From OLB6 sp964467455 (lineage in GTDB: Bacteria > Bacteroidota > Ignavibacteria > Kapaibacteriales > Kapaibacteriaceae), in assembly GCA_964467455.1 (NCBI GenBank), contig CAYXQJ010000013.1, forward strand, positions 1 through 64,000: 64,000 nt of DNA, written 5' to 3'. Both the position numbers and the translations under genes were made by a program. Below, piece by piece: positions 45,348 through 54,183 of the stretch (within the stretch, counting starts at the first letter, position 1; every line of letters starts with the position of its first letter). Under the pieces are notes generated by a model. The model was not told the DNA's origin. It saw only the letters and a program-made list of their open reading frames with translations, and searched no databases.

Positions 45348-47621
45348 CTAGTTTTTCATCAGAGGCGACATCGCAACACCGTTGGGGCTGCGGAGCACGA
45401 CATTGTACAATCCGGGTTGAAGGTCTGTGACGTTGAGGTCCATGGTCGTGACACCGGTCGGCACTTCGCCGCTATACAGTGTGCGACCCTGAACATCAAC
45501 AAGTGAAAGCTTTGTCCACGCAACGTTCGGCGGAAGCGCCACCGTTGCCGTTGATGTTGCCGGCTGCGGATAGATGTTGATCGGCTCATCAATGATGATG
45601 GGCTCGTTCACACTCGTCGGGTCGCCATCACCAAGCTTGGCCAGAACGATCTTACGCTCATATCGCATCACGGCTTCAAAGCCGTATGAATATGGCACCG
45701 TCACAAACGAACCAACATAGCCGGGCTGTTCAGACTTCACGCCGATTGAGACCGTGAATTGATCGTATGGCGCTGCTTCCATCGGCAATGGCGTTGTGGA
45801 GGTGACCTTGAACGGCTCTATGACATCGAGTACCGTTGTAATGTCGAACGTCGCGTTCCAAAGCGTTGCGCGATAGTAGAGGTCGATCTCCGCATCCTCT
45901 CCGATCGGCACCGTGCCAAGATCGAAGACGTCGTCGATCACATCCTGACGGCTTGTGGCGATCACCGGCAAGTACAACGTGCCGTTCGAGGTGCTAACAC
46001 GCATTGTACTCGCAAAGACACCCTTGTTGATCGGCTCGAACAAGACGCCGATCGGAAGCGTTTCGCCCGGTGCGAGTGTCAAAGGAAACTCAGGAAGATC
46101 GACAAGAGCGAAAGCGTTCAGGTCGCCACCCTCCATACTGACACCCGTGATCTCGATGTTGGATTGACCGGCGTTGCTGACAACGTCGAATTGCTGCATG
46201 ACCATTTGTGTGGTGGTGACGTCGCCGAAGTCAGCAAGGTCGTTGACGAGCTGCAATCCATCCTCTGCGATCGGGATCTGCGAGTATGAGCTTACGTGCA
46301 TTGCGACACTCACTTGATCATCAAAACGGACCGCAAGTACGCCCCAGGCTTCGCCTTCTTCTTGACGTTCATGGGCAAGACGAATGTCCATGAATGCTCC
46401 CGGCTGGATCACATCGCCGGCCTTTGGCGAAAGGATCTCAACACCTTCCATGCCGTGAATGTTGATGGCCTTGATACGGCGCACCGAAGTACCATTGTTC
46501 TGCAACGCACCAACGTACGTGAACTCCATACGAGTACCCACAGGGATCGCACCAAGGGCAAGGTGCTTTTTTGTGAGCGAGACACCCGTTGAAGGGCGTG
46601 AACGATCGTACCAACGTGTGTAGACATCTTGAGCGAACCCAACAGCGATCACCTTATCACCGCCGCGGGCGGCGTGAATGATCGTTCCTTGTTCGCTGAT
46701 ATCAACGATACCCCAGTTGCGTCCACCGTCGGTTGAACGGAATTCTGCTGCCACAGCAACCGGCTCTCCCATTACCTCCATCATGCGTATACCGAGGGCG
46801 AGAAGGTCGAGACCTTCGCCACGGACAAGATCGGTCACAATGTTCATCTCTGGTTGCGCTTCGAATTGCCACGTTTCGCCGGCATCGAGTGTGCGGAGAA
46901 TGCCGACCTCTTCACCGATCTGCATCCCGACCGCTACCCAATCACCTGCCACTCGCTGTACGCTGGTGATCAACATATCGCGGGCTGCGATCTTACTTTC
47001 AAACCAGGTTCGTCCGGCATCGTGAGACACATAGATCAACGGCGAACCAAATTCTTGCGAACCACCGACCGAACCGTAGATGACAACGTCAGAGATCGAA
47101 ACGAACTGCACTCCGGAGAGGACCACACGCTGATCGGGAAAGTCCACATCGACCGGCGCAAACTCTACACCGCCGTCACTTGAGCGAAAGATCACCGGCT
47201 CGTCATTCAGACCGGTACCAACGATGATGGCAACGTGATTTTCTGCATCAACACCCGTGAAGGAGATGTTGGCGTCGATCGATTGTTCCGTTGGCTCGGC
47301 GTCAGGCAACATGCGCACCACCACACCGCCATTACCCACAGCGAGGGCGCCGGTGGAAAGGTCATACGACACTGCGTTCAAGAACGAGGTCGCCTGCGCC
47401 TGACGGATGTTGGTCCAGATCGTACCACCGTCCGTGGTATGTAAGATGTTGCCGCTCTCGCCTACGGCCCAAAACTGGTATCGGTCGCGTGCGGCGACGT
47501 CCTTCATCAGCCCATGCGGCGGCAACATGGTCGCCGTCCACGGACGCTCTTGTCCGGCAAACGCTGCCGCAGCAGCGTAGATGATCACGGCCAATATGGC
47601 CCAAAGTGTACGTTTCGACAT
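45348..47621 (-). CDS. Secreted BNR propeller with T9SS sorting domain
   Basis: A 757-residue exported protein: signal peptide MSKRTLWAILAVIIYAAAAAFAG, then a Ycf48-like propeller (about 25-330; HTTDGGTIWTNI, SSDGGVEFAPV, SHDAGRTWFES, TLDAGETWQFE, STDGGRNWGIV), then Ig-like beta domains (about 340-670), and a T9SS C-terminal domain (INIYPQPATSTATVAL ... GLYNVVLRSPNG). I start at the Met that opens the signal peptide; the frame stays open about 40 codons further upstream, into the divergent gene. Likely a surface or released protein. Confidence 0.85.
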   Translation of the reverse strand: MSKRTLWAILAVIIYAAAAAFAGQERPWTATMLPPHGLMKDVAARDRYQFWAVGESGNILHTTDGGTIWTNIRQAQATSFLNAVSYDLSTGALAVGNGGVVVRMLPDAEPTEQSIDANISFTGVDAENHVAIIVGTGLNDEPVIFRSSDGGVEFAPVDVDFPDQRVVLSGVQFVSISDVVIYGSVGGSQEFGSPLIYVSHDAGRTWFESKIAARDMLITSVQRVAGDWVAVGMQIGEEVGILRTLDAGETWQFEAQPEMNIVTDLVRGEGLDLLALGIRMMEVMGEPVAVAAEFRSTDGGRNWGIVDISEQGTIIHAARGGDKVIAVGFAQDVYTRWYDRSRPSTGVSLTKKHLALGAIPVGTRMEFTYVGALQNNGTSVRRIKAINIHGMEGVEILSPKAGDVIQPGAFMDIRLAHERQEEGEAWGVLAVRFDDQVSVAMHVSSYSQIPIAEDGLQLVNDLADFGDVTTTQMVMQQFDVVSNAGQSNIEITGVSMEGGDLNAFALVDLPEFPLTLAPGETLPIGVLFEPINKGVFASTMRVSTSNGTLYLPVIATSRQDVIDDVFDLGTVPIGEDAEIDLYYRATLWNATFDITTVLDVIEPFKVTSTTPLPMEAAPYDQFTVSIGVKSEQPGYVGSFVTVPYSYGFEAVMRYERKIVLAKLGDGDPTSVNEPIIIDEPINIYPQPATSTATVALPPNVAWTKLSLVDVQGRTLYSGEVPTGVTTMDLNVTDLQPGLYNVVLRSPNGVAMSPLMKN

Positions 47622-47724
47622 TGCGTTCTCTCCATGTGAAAAGTTGTTCTGAGTTTTGCAGAAGGACGCACATCTCCGTTCAGAGTTCACCCACATTTCG
47701 GCCCATTCTTCGAAGTCGACATCC

Positions 47725-49203
47725 ATGCCCCGCCACGTCAACGACGATCTCTACCGCCTGGTCCACTCCCTGAGTGCGACGGAACGGGGCTACGTGAAGA
47801 AGTACTGGACGAAGTACTCCGACGCCGCCGATCAGGACTATGCCGAGCTGTTCGACATCCTCGTTGACTTGCCCTCCCACTCCTCTACAGCCCTGACTGC
47901 TGCTGTTAAGGGGCGGTCCTGGGCGCCACGTCTCTCCCAAGTCAAGAACTACTGCACCTCACGCGTCCTCGAAGCATTACGCTCCTACTCGTCATCAGCC
48001 ACACCATCAAAGCAGATCGCAGAACTGCTTGATGATGCAGACCTGTTGTGGGACCGTATGCTGTACGATGCAGGACTCAAGCGCGTCGAACGCGCCCGCA
48101 CGATGGCCGCAACGTTCGATGAGTTTGCGCTTCATCTGCGCGCCCTCTCTTGGCTGAAGCGCTATCGTCAGCTCGTCCTCGAGCAGCCGGCCGTAAGCGC
48201 CGACATCGACGAACTGAGCGCCGAACAACAACGCGTCTTTGAACGGTATCAGAACTCCGTCGCCTATGAAGGCCTCGGCAACGCCATGCATCATCATCTG
48301 ATCATGAGCACAAAGGGCGATGCTGACTCACGCCGCTGGCTCGATACACTACCGTCCCATCCGCTGCTGGCGTCAGCCGATGCTCCCCTGTCGGTCTCGG
48401 CTGCGCTCAACCGCCTCCTCGCCTTGTGCGCCTGGTACCGACTGCATCACCCCGACCCGCAGCAGGCCTTTGACCACGCCGATGCCTTGGTCCACCTCAT
48501 GCAAGCGAACGAAGAGGTCTTCACCGCCAAGCCGAACGTGCGTGATCAGATCACCTTCCTCTATCTCGACTGCTGCCTGGAGCTGCAGCGCTTTGATGAC
48601 TTCCTCGGCATGATCGATCAATATTGGAAACCCACGCCCCCTACCAAACCCACGGCGGATGCGGTGCAACATGGATATCGACTATGGGCGCTGGAAGTGG
48701 GATATGTGTTGCGGTCAACGCGTACGGACCGCATCACGAAGAAGCACGACGCGATCAAACGCTTCTTCAGTGAACATGCCGAGAACATTCCGGCACACTC
48801 GCGCATCGTGAATGTCTTTGGCATGATCAGGATCTTCAGGGATCCATTCTGGATGCAGCAGATGCTGCAGGAGCCAACGGACGTACGTCCGGACCTTCAT
48901 GCGGCGTCGATGATCATCGAATTGATGGCGGCGATGGAACAGCACGACCGCGACTTCATTCGCAATCGTGTACGCACGCTGGAACGATTTGTGAAGAAGC
49001 ATCTGCCGTCAACACCTTCTATCACGGCCATCCAGAGCTTCTTCCGTCGCTGGCCCGATGCAAACGCCGTCAAGGCCCGCGCACTGATCGAAGAGACGAT
49101 CAGCAAACTGGAACAGATGGAATCTCCCCACGTCTTCGACCCCGTTGTACAATCCGGCGTCTTTGAGTGGCTTCACGGCATGAACCTCAAACCCTCGAGG
49201 TAA
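47725..49203 (+). CDS. Uncharacterised all-helical (TPR-like) protein
   Basis: A 492-residue protein, almost entirely predicted helix with repeated Leu/Ala/Trp patterns (LYRLVHSLSATERGYVKKYW; ALNRLLALCAWYRLHHP; ITFLYLDCCLELQRFDDFLGMIDQYWKP), suggesting a TPR-like solenoid. No signal peptide. I do not recognise a named family. Start chosen at MPRHVNDDLYRLV, 104 bp from the divergent T9SS gene. Its end overlaps the convergent GluQ gene by about 31 bp. Confidence 0.65.
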   Translation: MPRHVNDDLYRLVHSLSATERGYVKKYWTKYSDAADQDYAELFDILVDLPSHSSTALTAAVKGRSWAPRLSQVKNYCTSRVLEALRSYSSSATPSKQIAELLDDADLLWDRMLYDAGLKRVERARTMAATFDEFALHLRALSWLKRYRQLVLEQPAVSADIDELSAEQQRVFERYQNSVAYEGLGNAMHHHLIMSTKGDADSRRWLDTLPSHPLLASADAPLSVSAALNRLLALCAWYRLHHPDPQQAFDHADALVHLMQANEEVFTAKPNVRDQITFLYLDCCLELQRFDDFLGMIDQYWKPTPPTKPTADAVQHGYRLWALEVGYVLRSTRTDRITKKHDAIKRFFSEHAENIPAHSRIVNVFGMIRIFRDPFWMQQMLQEPTDVRPDLHAASMIIELMAAMEQHDRDFIRNRVRTLERFVKKHLPSTPSITAIQSFFRRWPDANAVKARALIEETISKLEQMESPHVFDPVVQSGVFEWLHGMNLKPSR

Positions 49204-49937
49204 CGCTCCACGCGCTCGATGATGCGCTGCGGTCCTTCACCGCGCTCTCGCATCGACCGCAGATCCGTACTGCCTTGCGACTTCGACAACTTCTGTCCAT
49301 CAGCATCCGTGATCAACGGGTGATGGATGATCTCGATCTGTTGGAAGGGGGCAAGCATTTCCACGTGCGCGGCCAGCATGTGCTGCGTCTCCGACGCCGC
49401 GCGCAGGTCTTCACCACGTACAATGTGCGTGATGCCAAACTGCACATCATCCACAACGGATGCGATCATATAGGCCGGCGCGCCGTTCTTCTGTCGCACA
49501 ATGGGAAAGGGTATCGCCGCATCCGGCGCATTCCACCGCAGCGACGTCTCCGGCGTATCAAGCGGCAGACCTTTGTGTGCACAGGTTCCCGTATACGTCA
49601 TCGTCGCAGATGCTGCACGCAACTCCGCGCGCGTGCACGAACAGGCAAACACCTGCCCCTTAGCAACCAAGTCATCGATCGCAGCGAAATAGGCACCATA
49701 GCGCAGCCGCTGCGACGGCAGTTGCGTGTATTCGATCCCCAGCCATTCCAACGACTGAAAGATGTCGTCAACAAACTGCGGATGGACCTTTTCCTGATCA
49801 ACATCATCGATGCGCAATAGAACGGATGCACCCATCCTCCGCGCCAACATCCACGTCAGCACAAAGTTGAATGCATTCCCTTCGTGGAGGAAACCAGAGG
49901 GGGTGGGAGCAATTCGCGTCCTTCTTTCGACGTCCAT
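49173..49937 (-). CDS. Glutamyl-tRNA synthetase-like / GluQ-type ligase
   Basis: A 254-residue class I synthetase catalytic domain lacking the anticodon-binding domain, as in glutamyl-Q-tRNA(Asp) synthetase. RTRIAPTPSGFLHEGN holds a HIGH variant (HEGN), and LSKSQGS the KMSKS motif. CSCTRAELRAA and TCAHKG contribute Cys/His residues like the GluQ zinc site. Starts at 49937 or 49958 are both supplied by a GGACG-type repeat; the longer open frame would be translated from GGGAACA repeats and overlap the upstream gene. The amino acid and tRNA are inferred. Confidence 0.75.
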   Translation of the reverse strand: MDVERRTRIAPTPSGFLHEGNAFNFVLTWMLARRMGASVLLRIDDVDQEKVHPQFVDDIFQSLEWLGIEYTQLPSQRLRYGAYFAAIDDLVAKGQVFACSCTRAELRAASATMTYTGTCAHKGLPLDTPETSLRWNAPDAAIPFPIVRQKNGAPAYMIASVVDDVQFGITHIVRGEDLRAASETQHMLAAHVEMLAPFQQIEIIHHPLITDADGQKLSKSQGSTDLRSMRERGEGPQRIIERVERYLEGLRFMP

Positions 49938-50018
49938 CGTCCGGCGTCCTTCGTCCATCAATCTGTTCCCAGTTCCCTGTTCCCTGTTCCCAGTTCCCTG
50001 TTCCCTGTTCCCTATTCC
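49929..50018. repeat. Heptamer arrays (CGTCCNN then TTCCCAG/TTCCCTG)
   Basis: CGTCCAT, CGTCCGG, CGTCCTT and CGTCCAT (about 49929-49958), then about seven heptamers GTTCCCA/GTTCCCT (49964-50018). Same two words, in the same composite order but on the opposite strand, as at 21791-21921. The array holds the start region of the GluQ gene. Confidence 0.93.
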
Positions 50019-50302
50019 ACCACTGTAAAGATCTCTCTCTTCCCCGACTCGCACAGCGGCGTCACTGTTTGATACCAGCGGCGCCACTCATCGGTCATGC
50101 TATCGCGCATGCTCGATTCCCACTCGGCAAGGTTAGAGGCCGTGGTCTCCAACACGAAGGTGTAGGAATCACCGACAAGGTCGGCCAGAAGTCGGTAGTT
50201 GATGCCGGCTGCGTCGAAGAGGTGTTTACCGTTCTCCATCGCTGTTCTGAAGTCGCGGGCCTTGCCGAACTTCAACTGAAAGATATCACGGACCACGATC
50301 AT
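50012..50302 (-). CDS. Small alpha/beta-barrel-like protein
   Basis: A 96-residue cytoplasmic protein, MIVVRDIFQLKFGKARDFRTAMENGKHLFDAAGINYRLLADLVG, ending ESGKREIFTVVE. The beta-alpha-beta spacing resembles NIPSNAP/dimeric alpha-beta-barrel (ABM-type) domains. A textbook AAGGAGG lies 5 bases before this ATG, deciding the start. Its stop sits on the edge of the GTTCCCT array. Function unknown. Confidence 0.65.
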   Translation of the reverse strand: MIVVRDIFQLKFGKARDFRTAMENGKHLFDAAGINYRLLADLVGDSYTFVLETTASNLAEWESSMRDSMTDEWRRWYQTVTPLCESGKREIFTVVE

Positions 50303-50385
50303 GGGGTCCTCCTTGAATTGTTGCTCCCCCCGTAGATATCGCAATGTTAGCGAATATCTCGTGAGGGAGCAGCAATACGCCCTTT

Positions 50386-51384
50386 TTAGTGGATCACGAC
50401 CAAGGGCGAGACCTTTGTCACATTGTGTTGCTGGATCAGCACGGCATAGCGGCCTGCTACGATGGAAGCCACGGATACCTGCGCTAGGTCACCGTCGGCA
50501 TCGTGATGTTCTGCGACCACCTGTCCTGCGAGGTCGATCACGGTGATCATCGCCGGTGCACCCGTTTCCAGCTGGATCTGGATCGTAGTAGAAGCAGGAT
50601 TGGGGAACATGGCAACGTGATCGGTTGCGTCGAACTGTACAGACGTTGTTGAGCCGAGCATCACTTCGTAGGGTTCAACCGGACGAATACCCCACTCTTG
50701 ATAAGCGTGTGCATTTTCATCATCGAGCGACCATGCGCGGATCTTGACAGCGACAGGAGCGGGAAGATCAGCTGGCACAGACCAGGTCAGTTGTCCAGTC
50801 AGTTCATCCATACTCATTCCTTCCGGGCCGCTCACCAGTGCATATCTGACAAACCCTTGCACTCTTGCACTACGGTGACGTGCAAACGCGTGATACGCAT
50901 ATGTCGAGCCGGGTTCGATCACGGTCTTCGGATCGGTCATGAATGTCAACGTTGAGTCCGACATGTTTACACAATACGCACCCGGCGCCAAGACCATACA
51001 AAGTGGAGATGGTTCTCCAGACTCGTACTCATGGCGGCCTTTAACGTAGTAGTAGTACGCTCCGCGGACCACACTCTCGTCGGTGAAGGTGTAGTTTGAC
51101 CGTAACGGATCGACAGTGATCGTTCCGACAAGACTATAATCGTCAAGCTTTTGGCCATGTCCGACCATGGATCGATACACATCATAGCTCGTCGACGCCG
51201 GATGCGCATCATTGACCACACCTTGCTGCCAGGTGAGAACCACGTCATACCGGTCAGTACCGGGTATCGGCGTTTGTGAAGTGCTCCTCAGCCATGCTGC
51301 CGGCGACGGTCCTTGCGCTCGGGCGACGTCGGTTGCAGCCAGTACACTGCAGGTGTACACCAGAATCAGAATCCATTGATACAT
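50386..51384 (-). CDS. Secreted Ig/cadherin-like protein with T9SS sorting domain
   Basis: A 332-residue exported protein: signal peptide MYQWILILVYTCSVLAATDVARAQ; a fibronectin III-like part (VVLTWQQGVVNDAHPASTSYDVYRS; YYYVKGRHEYESGEPS); a cadherin/putative-Ig block (GPEGMSMDELTGQLTWSVPADLPAPVAVKIRAWS); and a T9SS C-terminal domain (VAMFPNPASTTIQIQLETG ... AGRYAVLIQQ). Divergent from the ECF sigma gene. Probably adhesin-like; no enzyme motif. Confidence 0.8.
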   Translation of the reverse strand: MYQWILILVYTCSVLAATDVARAQGPSPAAWLRSTSQTPIPGTDRYDVVLTWQQGVVNDAHPASTSYDVYRSMVGHGQKLDDYSLVGTITVDPLRSNYTFTDESVVRGAYYYYVKGRHEYESGEPSPLCMVLAPGAYCVNMSDSTLTFMTDPKTVIEPGSTYAYHAFARHRSARVQGFVRYALVSGPEGMSMDELTGQLTWSVPADLPAPVAVKIRAWSLDDENAHAYQEWGIRPVEPYEVMLGSTTSVQFDATDHVAMFPNPASTTIQIQLETGAPAMITVIDLAGQVVAEHHDADGDLAQVSVASIVAGRYAVLIQQHNVTKVSPLVVIH

Positions 51385-51530
51385 TGCATCCTCCGAGATT
51401 GTTGGGATTGGTAGATCGGTACATTCCTGAGATGCCGCCAGAGCCCTCTGCGTCTCAGCCAGGACGACAACAAACTATTTTCTTTTCCGGTGAGACACAA
51501 CACCCCGTTGCTGCATCAGCATACGTAGCG

Positions 51531-52088
51531 ATGCCGTCCCAACACCAACATACCGACGAACACTTGTTTGCAGAGGTTTCCGAACCGAATGGTTTGGAGG
51601 CCTTCCGGACGCTATATGAGCGGTACAAGGTTCGTATCTACAGCTACTGTCTCCACATTCTCGCGAGTCGAGATGACGCTGATGATGCGTTCCAAGAGTG
51701 CTGGGTCAATGTCCACGACCGTGCTCGCAGTGGGTCTGCACGTGTTGACAATGTTCGCAGTTATCTCTTTCGTTCAGCCCGCAATGCCTGCCTGATGCAT
51801 CTTCGGAAGATCCGAAGCAACGTGACGACTGAACCGGTCGTTGAGATGCCACACCTTGGATACGACCCATCACGGGACCTCGAGCTGCAAGACCTTATCC
51901 AACTTGGCCTATCGTTCCTTGAACCGGCAGCACGCGAAGCGTTCATCCTTCACGATGCCGAGGGCTTTTCTTACGAAGAGATGGCACAACTCCTGGGTGA
52001 GTCTGTTGATACCTTACGCAACAGGGTATGGCGTGCCCGACAGCAGTTGCGAACAATACTGACACCATACATTGGTGAATCAAGATGA
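51531..52088 (+). CDS. ECF sigma factor
   Basis: A 185-residue sigma-70 family ECF factor. Region 2 is visible in LYERYKVRIYSYCLHILASRDDADDAFQECWVNVHDR and YLFRSARNACLMHLRK; region 4 in LSFLEPAAREAFILHDAEGFSYEEMAQLLGESVDTLRNRVWRARQQLR. A start at 51432 would add 33 unconserved residues. The stop overlaps the anti-sigma gene by ATGA, a classic sigma/anti-sigma pairing. Confidence 0.9.
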   Translation: MPSQHQHTDEHLFAEVSEPNGLEAFRTLYERYKVRIYSYCLHILASRDDADDAFQECWVNVHDRARSGSARVDNVRSYLFRSARNACLMHLRKIRSNVTTEPVVEMPHLGYDPSRDLELQDLIQLGLSFLEPAAREAFILHDAEGFSYEEMAQLLGESVDTLRNRVWRARQQLRTILTPYIGESR

Positions 52089-53182
52089 CCGAACATTTTG
52101 ACGACCTGTTAGATGACTTCTTAGACGGCACGATCTCCGAAGTGAATGAGTGCGTGCTCTTCGATCTGATCGAAGGGGACCATGAACTCCGTCGACACTT
52201 CATCTCAGGTCTACGGGCTCACAGGTCTGCTCAACTACTGAGCATCGCCGCTGCTCCATCATCACACGTTACCGAACAGGTCTTTGCGCGCATATCTCAT
52301 ACACACGCGTCAGCGGGGCCGCTACACTCAGCACTGAAGCCGGTGCTACTCACCTTCAGTGCCTTGGTAGTTCTAGGCATAGTATTCGTCGGTGGCATCC
52401 GCATCGGCCAGGGACTTGAGCATCCCCGGGTCGTACGGTCGTCTCCTCCGCCACCGATCGGTGCATCTCCCGTTGTTGCTGTATCCACACCTAGCGTCAG
52501 TAGTGTCCATATCGTGCAGGATGACGGCATTGCCGCGAGCGACGCACGTATAAGCACGCGTGATAATGTCGAGATCATCTCGCGCTCCAACGAAGCGCCG
52601 ACTGCGTTCCATACGCAAACAACACTTCAACGCAACCCTCACATCTACCCGCCAACTGGCATGGCACTCTATTCCGATCACGCTTCGGGCATCGAATCAA
52701 CCTCACTGTCGCTGCATGTGCGCACGATCCAGTCGATCGGCGTTCCTGCCGCGGGCCTCTCAACCAATGACAGATCGGGGCTTACGAACCTTGCGATGAA
52801 CGCCTTGTTCAACGTCGGTGAAGGTATCGATGTTGGTGTCGAGTTGGGACGACAGGCGTTTTTACAAGAGTACCAGCAGCAGTCTGGCAGTGTCACGGAA
52901 CGAGTGAGACAGTATCCCACACTCTATTGGGCCGGGCCGGCGGTGAGATTCACGCTGCGCGATGCGATCGCTGATCACGTCTCTCCTTATGGTCAAGTTT
53001 CTGCCGGAGCGGGAAATGGCGGCATCATCGGTCGGGCAATTGTTGGTGTGTCTTGGCAGCCAGTTGACCGCATAGCACTCACAAGCAGTGCCGAGGTTGG
53101 GAATTTGTGGTATACTGCAAACAACGCTCTGAATACATCCGTACAGTTCAATTGGTCGATAGGTGTAGGTATAACATGGTGA
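52085..53182 (+). CDS. Anti-sigma-like membrane protein with C-terminal beta-rich domain
   Basis: A 365-residue protein. Residues 1-80 are acidic and helical (MTEHFDDLLDDFLDGTISEVNECVLFDLIEGDHELRRHF), like the cytoplasmic part of anti-sigma factors but without the zinc HxxxCxxC. One TM helix at about 86-108. A Pro/Ser-rich linker follows, then from about 195 a beta-strand-rich domain with alternating pattern (ALFNVGEGIDVGVELGR, YWAGPAVRFTLR, VSAGAGNGGIIGRAIVGVSW) ending in an aromatic residue as outer-membrane barrels do. Translationally coupled to both neighbours. Confidence 0.75.
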   Translation: MTEHFDDLLDDFLDGTISEVNECVLFDLIEGDHELRRHFISGLRAHRSAQLLSIAAAPSSHVTEQVFARISHTHASAGPLHSALKPVLLTFSALVVLGIVFVGGIRIGQGLEHPRVVRSSPPPPIGASPVVAVSTPSVSSVHIVQDDGIAASDARISTRDNVEIISRSNEAPTAFHTQTTLQRNPHIYPPTGMALYSDHASGIESTSLSLHVRTIQSIGVPAAGLSTNDRSGLTNLAMNALFNVGEGIDVGVELGRQAFLQEYQQQSGSVTERVRQYPTLYWAGPAVRFTLRDAIADHVSPYGQVSAGAGNGGIIGRAIVGVSWQPVDRIALTSSAEVGNLWYTANNALNTSVQFNWSIGVGITW

Positions 53183-54021
53183 TCCACAGTATCGTTGCCA
53201 TTCTGATCCTACTGGTTCACTTCCTAACAGGGTGTTCGGACGCAGTTTCGATCGATACTCCAAGGCAGGTTGACACACTCGACGAAGAGCGCACGCTATT
53301 GCGCGCTGTTGACGTCACATCGCAAACAGAAGCGCGTGTCACCGTAAATGGTGTAGAAGCCGATTGTTTTCTGTTGCCGACATCGAAGTGTACATTGTTT
53401 GAATATTCCGATGGCACGATCGCACTTGATGTTATCGTCTCTCTCAGCAATCGATCGATGATCCCCGTTCTTCCCGTTGATATTCTAGCATACACGTTTA
53501 GATCCGGACTTCTGCCGCAAGATTCGTCCATCCTGATCAATAGTGCACCGATCGAACAGTCCGAGAACGGCCTATCCATCACCTTCTTTCACAACACCAA
53601 CGAAGTAGTGGATCAAACGGAGTTCACGCGCATTCCGGTAAGAGTGACCCGAAACAACATCGATGAACAGAAGACATTGGATGACCTTGTTATCAAACGA
53701 ACCTACAGTGGCTTCGAGGTCACCGACGATACCACGCGCATTCCGTTCGACGTCTTCAGCATACGCAACACAGACCTCTATGTTGACACCTCGTACTCGA
53801 TCACGACCCGTCATCTAGGCACGCGTTCGTCAACCTCCGAAACGCCGGTGCAGCCCCCTCTGTTCGGCGGAGAGCCGATCGCACCATCAATGCGTGTTGT
53901 GCGCACTGGTACTACTGCTTCCATGACGGTAGACCTTGCAGCTAGCGGCAATCAACAGCTTCAGGTACTACTTGGAACGCAAGGAACAGCAAGACTCGAA
54001 CTCACAGTCGATCTGAGGTAA
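53176..54021 (+). CDS. Lipoprotein of the ECF sigma operon
   Basis: A 281-residue lipoprotein: MVIHSIVAILILLVHFLTGC has a lipobox (LTGC). The mature part is beta-rich without known motifs. The ATG overlaps the anti-sigma stop (ATGGTGA), so it is the third gene of the sigma operon; I chose this start for the lipobox. Might be an envelope sensor or target of the regulon; not recognised. A terminator-like hairpin follows. Confidence 0.75.
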   Translation: MVIHSIVAILILLVHFLTGCSDAVSIDTPRQVDTLDEERTLLRAVDVTSQTEARVTVNGVEADCFLLPTSKCTLFEYSDGTIALDVIVSLSNRSMIPVLPVDILAYTFRSGLLPQDSSILINSAPIEQSENGLSITFFHNTNEVVDQTEFTRIPVRVTRNNIDEQKTLDDLVIKRTYSGFEVTDDTTRIPFDVFSIRNTDLYVDTSYSITTRHLGTRSSTSETPVQPPLFGGEPIAPSMRVVRTGTTASMTVDLAASGNQQLQVLLGTQGTARLELTVDLR

Positions 54022-54030
54022 CGTAGACGA

Positions 54031-54066
54031 AAAAGAAAAGGGCGCGCTTGCGCACGCCCCATTTCG
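54031..54066. terminator. Bidirectional terminator between lipoprotein and EF-G genes
   Basis: Hairpin GGGCG-CGC / GCG-CACGCCC, with a T-rich tail on the minus strand (TTTTCTTTTTC) and a weaker CATTTCGTT on the plus strand. It serves the lipoprotein operon and, on the minus strand, the EF-G gene ending at 54184. Confidence 0.75.
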
Positions 54067-54070
54067 TTAT

Positions 54071-54150
54071 TCGTCCTGTGTCCAGCGTCCATTCAAGTCA
54101 ATGAGTGGCTGGCTGTTCGCTGCTTGAGACTAGCTACTTGCTACTCGCCG
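54071..54150. repeat. Heptamer words CGTCCNN and CTTGCTA-type
   Basis: Degenerate CGTCCTG/CGTCCAT words (54071-54093) are followed by CTGGCTG, TTCGCTG, CTTGAGA, CTAGCTA, CTTGCTA and CTCGCCG (54108-54150). The arrays lie between the terminator and the EF-G stop. Confidence 0.75.
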
Positions 54151-54183
54151 CTTTCGGTCGTACGGTCACGCTGTGGCGTGACC

